Part shown: piece after piece, positions 61,882 to 64,000 of the stretch
How the letters are laid out: every line of letters starts with the position of its first letter
Numbering within the stretch: the first letter of the stretch is position 1
Origin: JAKVCB01 sp963578605
GTDB taxonomy: Bacteria > Planctomycetota > Planctomycetia > Pirellulales > Lacipirellulaceae
DNA length: 64,000 bases
Direction of reading: 5' to 3'
NCBI GenBank assembly: GCA_963578605.1
Contig: CAUZEA010000004.1
Coordinates: 1 to 64,000, forward strand
The notes under the pieces: generated by a model
Told to the model about the DNA's origin: nothing
Databases searched by the model: none
What the model saw: the letters and a program-made list of their open reading frames with translations, nothing else
Translations under genes and position numbers: made by a program

Positions 61882-63090
61882 TTACCCGGAGGAATCAACG
61901 TGTGGCTTCTGGCGGGCTAGGTACAGGTCGAGCTTTTCTCGAACTCCTGGGATGATCCGCGCCGCGTTTTCGTGATAGATCTTGCGTAACACATCGTCCG
62001 GAAGATTGAGACCGTAGATTCTCCAGAGTCCCTGAGGTGGGAAAGGGTTTTCCGCATAGGCAAAGTATTCGTCGGCAGTTTCGAAGAATCGCCAGTGCGG
62101 CAGCAGCCTTGAGGTAGGACGTGGTCCATCGCTACCAAACATGATTCGATCGGCGTATTTGATAAAGAAAGGACGAGCTGTGAAGGGTTGTCGCCCCAAC
62201 TCGGCGATGCGGGATGAAACCTCGAGGACCAAATTCGGGTAGGTGTCAAGCCACTGGGCAACTTGCGACAAGTTCTCCGGATGATTGGCAACATGCGCAC
62301 CAATGAATGTTGTCTTGGGATGTCGGACTATGACACGATTGCGAGCAGCCAGCAGTTCATCGTGGGTGGGAAATTGATCCCCGTAAAAGCTCCATTCGGG
62401 GTGCCGTGAAAGCTCTTCCCACCGCTCGTTAAATTGATCGATGGGCTCAAAGAATGCAACAGGATCAGCCGTATGAATGATGACGGGCATCCCCAACTGC
62501 CCACACGTTTTCCAGATCGGGTCCCAACGGGGATCGTCTATAGCAATCAGCGATCCATCCGGATTTTTGTGACCAAGTCCGAGTTGTTTAAAGACTTTCA
62601 GCCCTACGGCACCCTGCTTTTTGGCGGCTGCCAGTTGCGTGGCAATCCGTCTTGCAAAGCCGGGGCGGTGGCAATCCCAGGTTGCCGGATCGTCTTTACG
62701 ACCAGCCCCTTGCCAGTTGACGTTCGTAAAAATTAAAAATCGATCACGATATTTTTTCCAAAGATAATCTTTGTGTTCTTCCAATTGGTCATCCAACTGT
62801 CCATCCAGGCTGACGCAAAGGGCTATGTTCTGCTCATCCATGATCCGTACAAATTCGTCAAGTCTTTCTGGCACGTTGCGAAAGCGAAGCCGTGGATGGA
62901 TGTGGACGTCGACCACTGGAAATTTAGCCCGGTCGGGTTGATGGTTGGGGGTTGTTAGCTGTGACTTGGGGCGGAATTGCTCCAGTGCCAGAGGACGGCC
63001 ATCCTTGCCATCCCACGTCATGGTTTCCTCAGCCAGGGAGTGACCGCTCCAGAGAACCAGAAAAATCAGCAAACCGACAAACTTGTTCAT
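61882..63090 (-). CDS. Exported amidohydrolase (Amidohydrolase_2 family)
   Basis: 402 residues with a signal peptide (MNKFVGLLIFLVLWSGHSLA). The metal-dependent TIM barrel has the HxH strand VVDVHIHPRLRF (about residue 62) and KVFKQLGLGHKNPDG. The later metal His is in PVIIHTADPVAFF, TTFIGAHVANHPENLSQVA follows, and the final Asp is in IMFGSDGPRP. Such enzymes act as decarboxylases or C-N/C-C hydrolases. Its ATG overlaps the ftr stop codon (ATGA), so it is translated together with a cytoplasmic H4MPT enzyme, although it appears exported itself. Substrate unknown. Confidence 0.87.
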   Translation of the reverse strand: MNKFVGLLIFLVLWSGHSLAEETMTWDGKDGRPLALEQFRPKSQLTTPNHQPDRAKFPVVDVHIHPRLRFRNVPERLDEFVRIMDEQNIALCVSLDGQLDDQLEEHKDYLWKKYRDRFLIFTNVNWQGAGRKDDPATWDCHRPGFARRIATQLAAAKKQGAVGLKVFKQLGLGHKNPDGSLIAIDDPRWDPIWKTCGQLGMPVIIHTADPVAFFEPIDQFNERWEELSRHPEWSFYGDQFPTHDELLAARNRVIVRHPKTTFIGAHVANHPENLSQVAQWLDTYPNLVLEVSSRIAELGRQPFTARPFFIKYADRIMFGSDGPRPTSRLLPHWRFFETADEYFAYAENPFPPQGLWRIYGLNLPDDVLRKIYHENAARIIPGVREKLDLYLARQKPHVDSSG

Positions 63091-63974
63091 CGCAGGAGTT
63101 CACGAAGATGGAAGTGATGTTTGCCCAGCTTGCCGCCGTAGTTACCGGCGCCAATGGCCAGCACTCCTTCGCCGGCTGCTGCCTCGATAGCGATCCGCAT
63201 TGCCTGACCAACGGTCGGTTCATCCGTTCCATCGATCACAATTTCGTAAGCACAGTTGGCATCAGAGACCAGTTGCGATTCCACGCGGCCGCGCAATGTG
63301 GGGCAGTAGGCATCGGCAGTTGAGGCTTTGAGGCCTTTGTAACGTGATCCCACCTTGCTGCCACTTCGCACGACGCCGCCAGGAAATGGGGTGATGACCC
63401 CGGGTGTTTCACGGATTGCTTCGGCGGCCCGCCGAGCTGCCGCAAGGCCCGTAGTTTGTGATTCGGCTTGGAGGATAATATTTCCCCCCGCGACACCCTT
63501 GGCGATGCCGGCGCGATCTTCGACAAGAAACTCTCCGTCCATGACCGGGATGCGCCAATAGCGCTCGGCGGCGAACTTTTTGCTCTTCTGGTAGCCATCG
63601 CCAAAAAAGCGGAGATGTTTGCCCAGCGGGATCGTTTCAACTGCGTTGGATAGCCCATTAAAGCAGGCAGTGGTAGGACAAGTCATGATGCATTGACCAA
63701 CGCGTCCAACGACGGCTTTCGTGATGGCTGCAGTAGAAAATCCGAACATCAAGACTGCCGCGCCACACCGACCGTCTGGTGTCGATTCCGGTTTCATTGA
63801 CTGCGAGATGCCTGTCTCGGCGTCACATGCAATGACCGAAGTGCTGTAGCCGGTTACTTCCCGAAGTGCTGCGTCCAGCCAGTAATCTTCGCTGGCGGTC
63901 ACCACCAGACGGGTGTAGCGCATGTCAAAGGCCTCGGCAAAGGTGTCGAGGATAGTTGTCCGGCCGATCTGCAT
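63087..63974 (-). CDS. ftr: Formylmethanofuran:tetrahydromethanopterin formyltransferase
   Basis: Also named FhcD in bacteria. It transfers the formyl group between formyl-H4MPT and a methanofuran-type carrier in the oxidative branch leading to formate or CO2. The 295-residue length is normal. It starts MQIGRTTILDTFAEAFDMRY. Family segments include TASEDYWLDAALREVTGYST, the Cys/Thr-rich GQCIMTCPTTACFNGLSN, and ILQAESQTTGLAAARRAAEA. GVVRSGSKVGSRYKGLKAST and the C-terminal GAGNYGGKLGKHHFHLREL also match. The start is the ATG at 63974, 26 bp from the window edge. The upstream DNA is open in all three minus frames, so an fhc-type neighbour may adjoin. Confidence 0.94.
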   Translation of the reverse strand: MQIGRTTILDTFAEAFDMRYTRLVVTASEDYWLDAALREVTGYSTSVIACDAETGISQSMKPESTPDGRCGAAVLMFGFSTAAITKAVVGRVGQCIMTCPTTACFNGLSNAVETIPLGKHLRFFGDGYQKSKKFAAERYWRIPVMDGEFLVEDRAGIAKGVAGGNIILQAESQTTGLAAARRAAEAIRETPGVITPFPGGVVRSGSKVGSRYKGLKASTADAYCPTLRGRVESQLVSDANCAYEIVIDGTDEPTVGQAMRIAIEAAAGEGVLAIGAGNYGGKLGKHHFHLRELLR

Positions 63975-64000
63975 AGTTGAGCTTGTAATTGTCCTGAAAG

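Overview
The window looks like chromosomal DNA of a planctomycete, probably from the Pirellulaceae/Pirellulales side of the phylum. The evidence is gene content. It holds a PSCyt1/DUF1549/DUF1553 protein followed by a DUF1501 protein, a DUF1559 prepilin-like protein, a double-length UvrA, a split exosortase/EpsI locus, and bacterial tetrahydromethanopterin (H4MPT) C1-transfer genes (fae, an mtdB-type dehydrogenase, ftr). It also has small Cys-rich or Trp/Tyr-motif secreted proteins of the kind common in that phylum. Genes sit in short operons or alone, switch strand often, and are separated by unusually long gaps.

Layout. 1-11.8 kb (mostly minus): valS (runs off the left edge), cimA, a Cys-rich secreted protein, ftsK, truB and an MmgE/PrpD protein. 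12-15.5 kb: rsmG, a DUF3467 protein, a gamma-glutamylcyclotransferase-like protein, a secreted protein with a duplicated CxCPK domain, and a SpoU/TrmH RNA methyltransferase. 15.5-18 kb (minus): a probable operon of alpha/beta hydrolase, CitG-like protein and PTPS/QueD-like protein. 18.2-23.7 kb (plus): SRP RNA (ffs), dnaX, ybaB/ebfC, rpoN, nrdR and tRNA-Ala(CGC). 23.9-30.5 kb: a sialidase-type BNR protein, a sodium:solute symporter, a frameshifted gene of unknown function and a propionyl/acetyl-CoA synthetase. 31-35 kb: the PSCyt1/PSD1 protein and a DUF1501 gene broken by two in-frame TAG codons. 35-38 kb: glnA and a membrane-anchored Ser/Thr kinase.

38-46.3 kb is an exopolysaccharide/exosortase locus: a Wzz/BY-kinase-like protein with a degenerate P-loop, an exosortase, a 1.1-kb gene-free divergent region, a Wza-like lipoprotein, a Pro-rich secreted protein and EpsI. 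46.5-52 kb: DUF1559, fae-mtdB, a zinc-ribbon protein with five 22-residue repeats, a TPR-like protein and an RlmI-like methyltransferase. 52.2-60 kb: a 2358-residue tandem UvrA-UvrA fusion with a duplicated C-terminal domain, then a CBM9-like protein. 60-64 kb (minus): ftr, a translationally coupled amidohydrolase, and a four-domain S1 protein.

Formaldehyde handling is the clearest shared pathway. Fae condenses formaldehyde with H4MPT, the MtdB-type enzyme oxidises methylene-H4MPT, and Ftr moves the formyl group towards methanofuran. The PTPS/CitG pair may belong to cofactor synthesis, which is inference. A second window-wide theme is a set of more than a dozen short, mutually unrelated tandem duplications (units about 12-24 bp, 2-5 copies), nearly all in intergenic DNA close to gene starts or stops. 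Four rho-independent terminators could be located by eye. No CRISPR array, insertion sequence, phage or rRNA operon was recognised.
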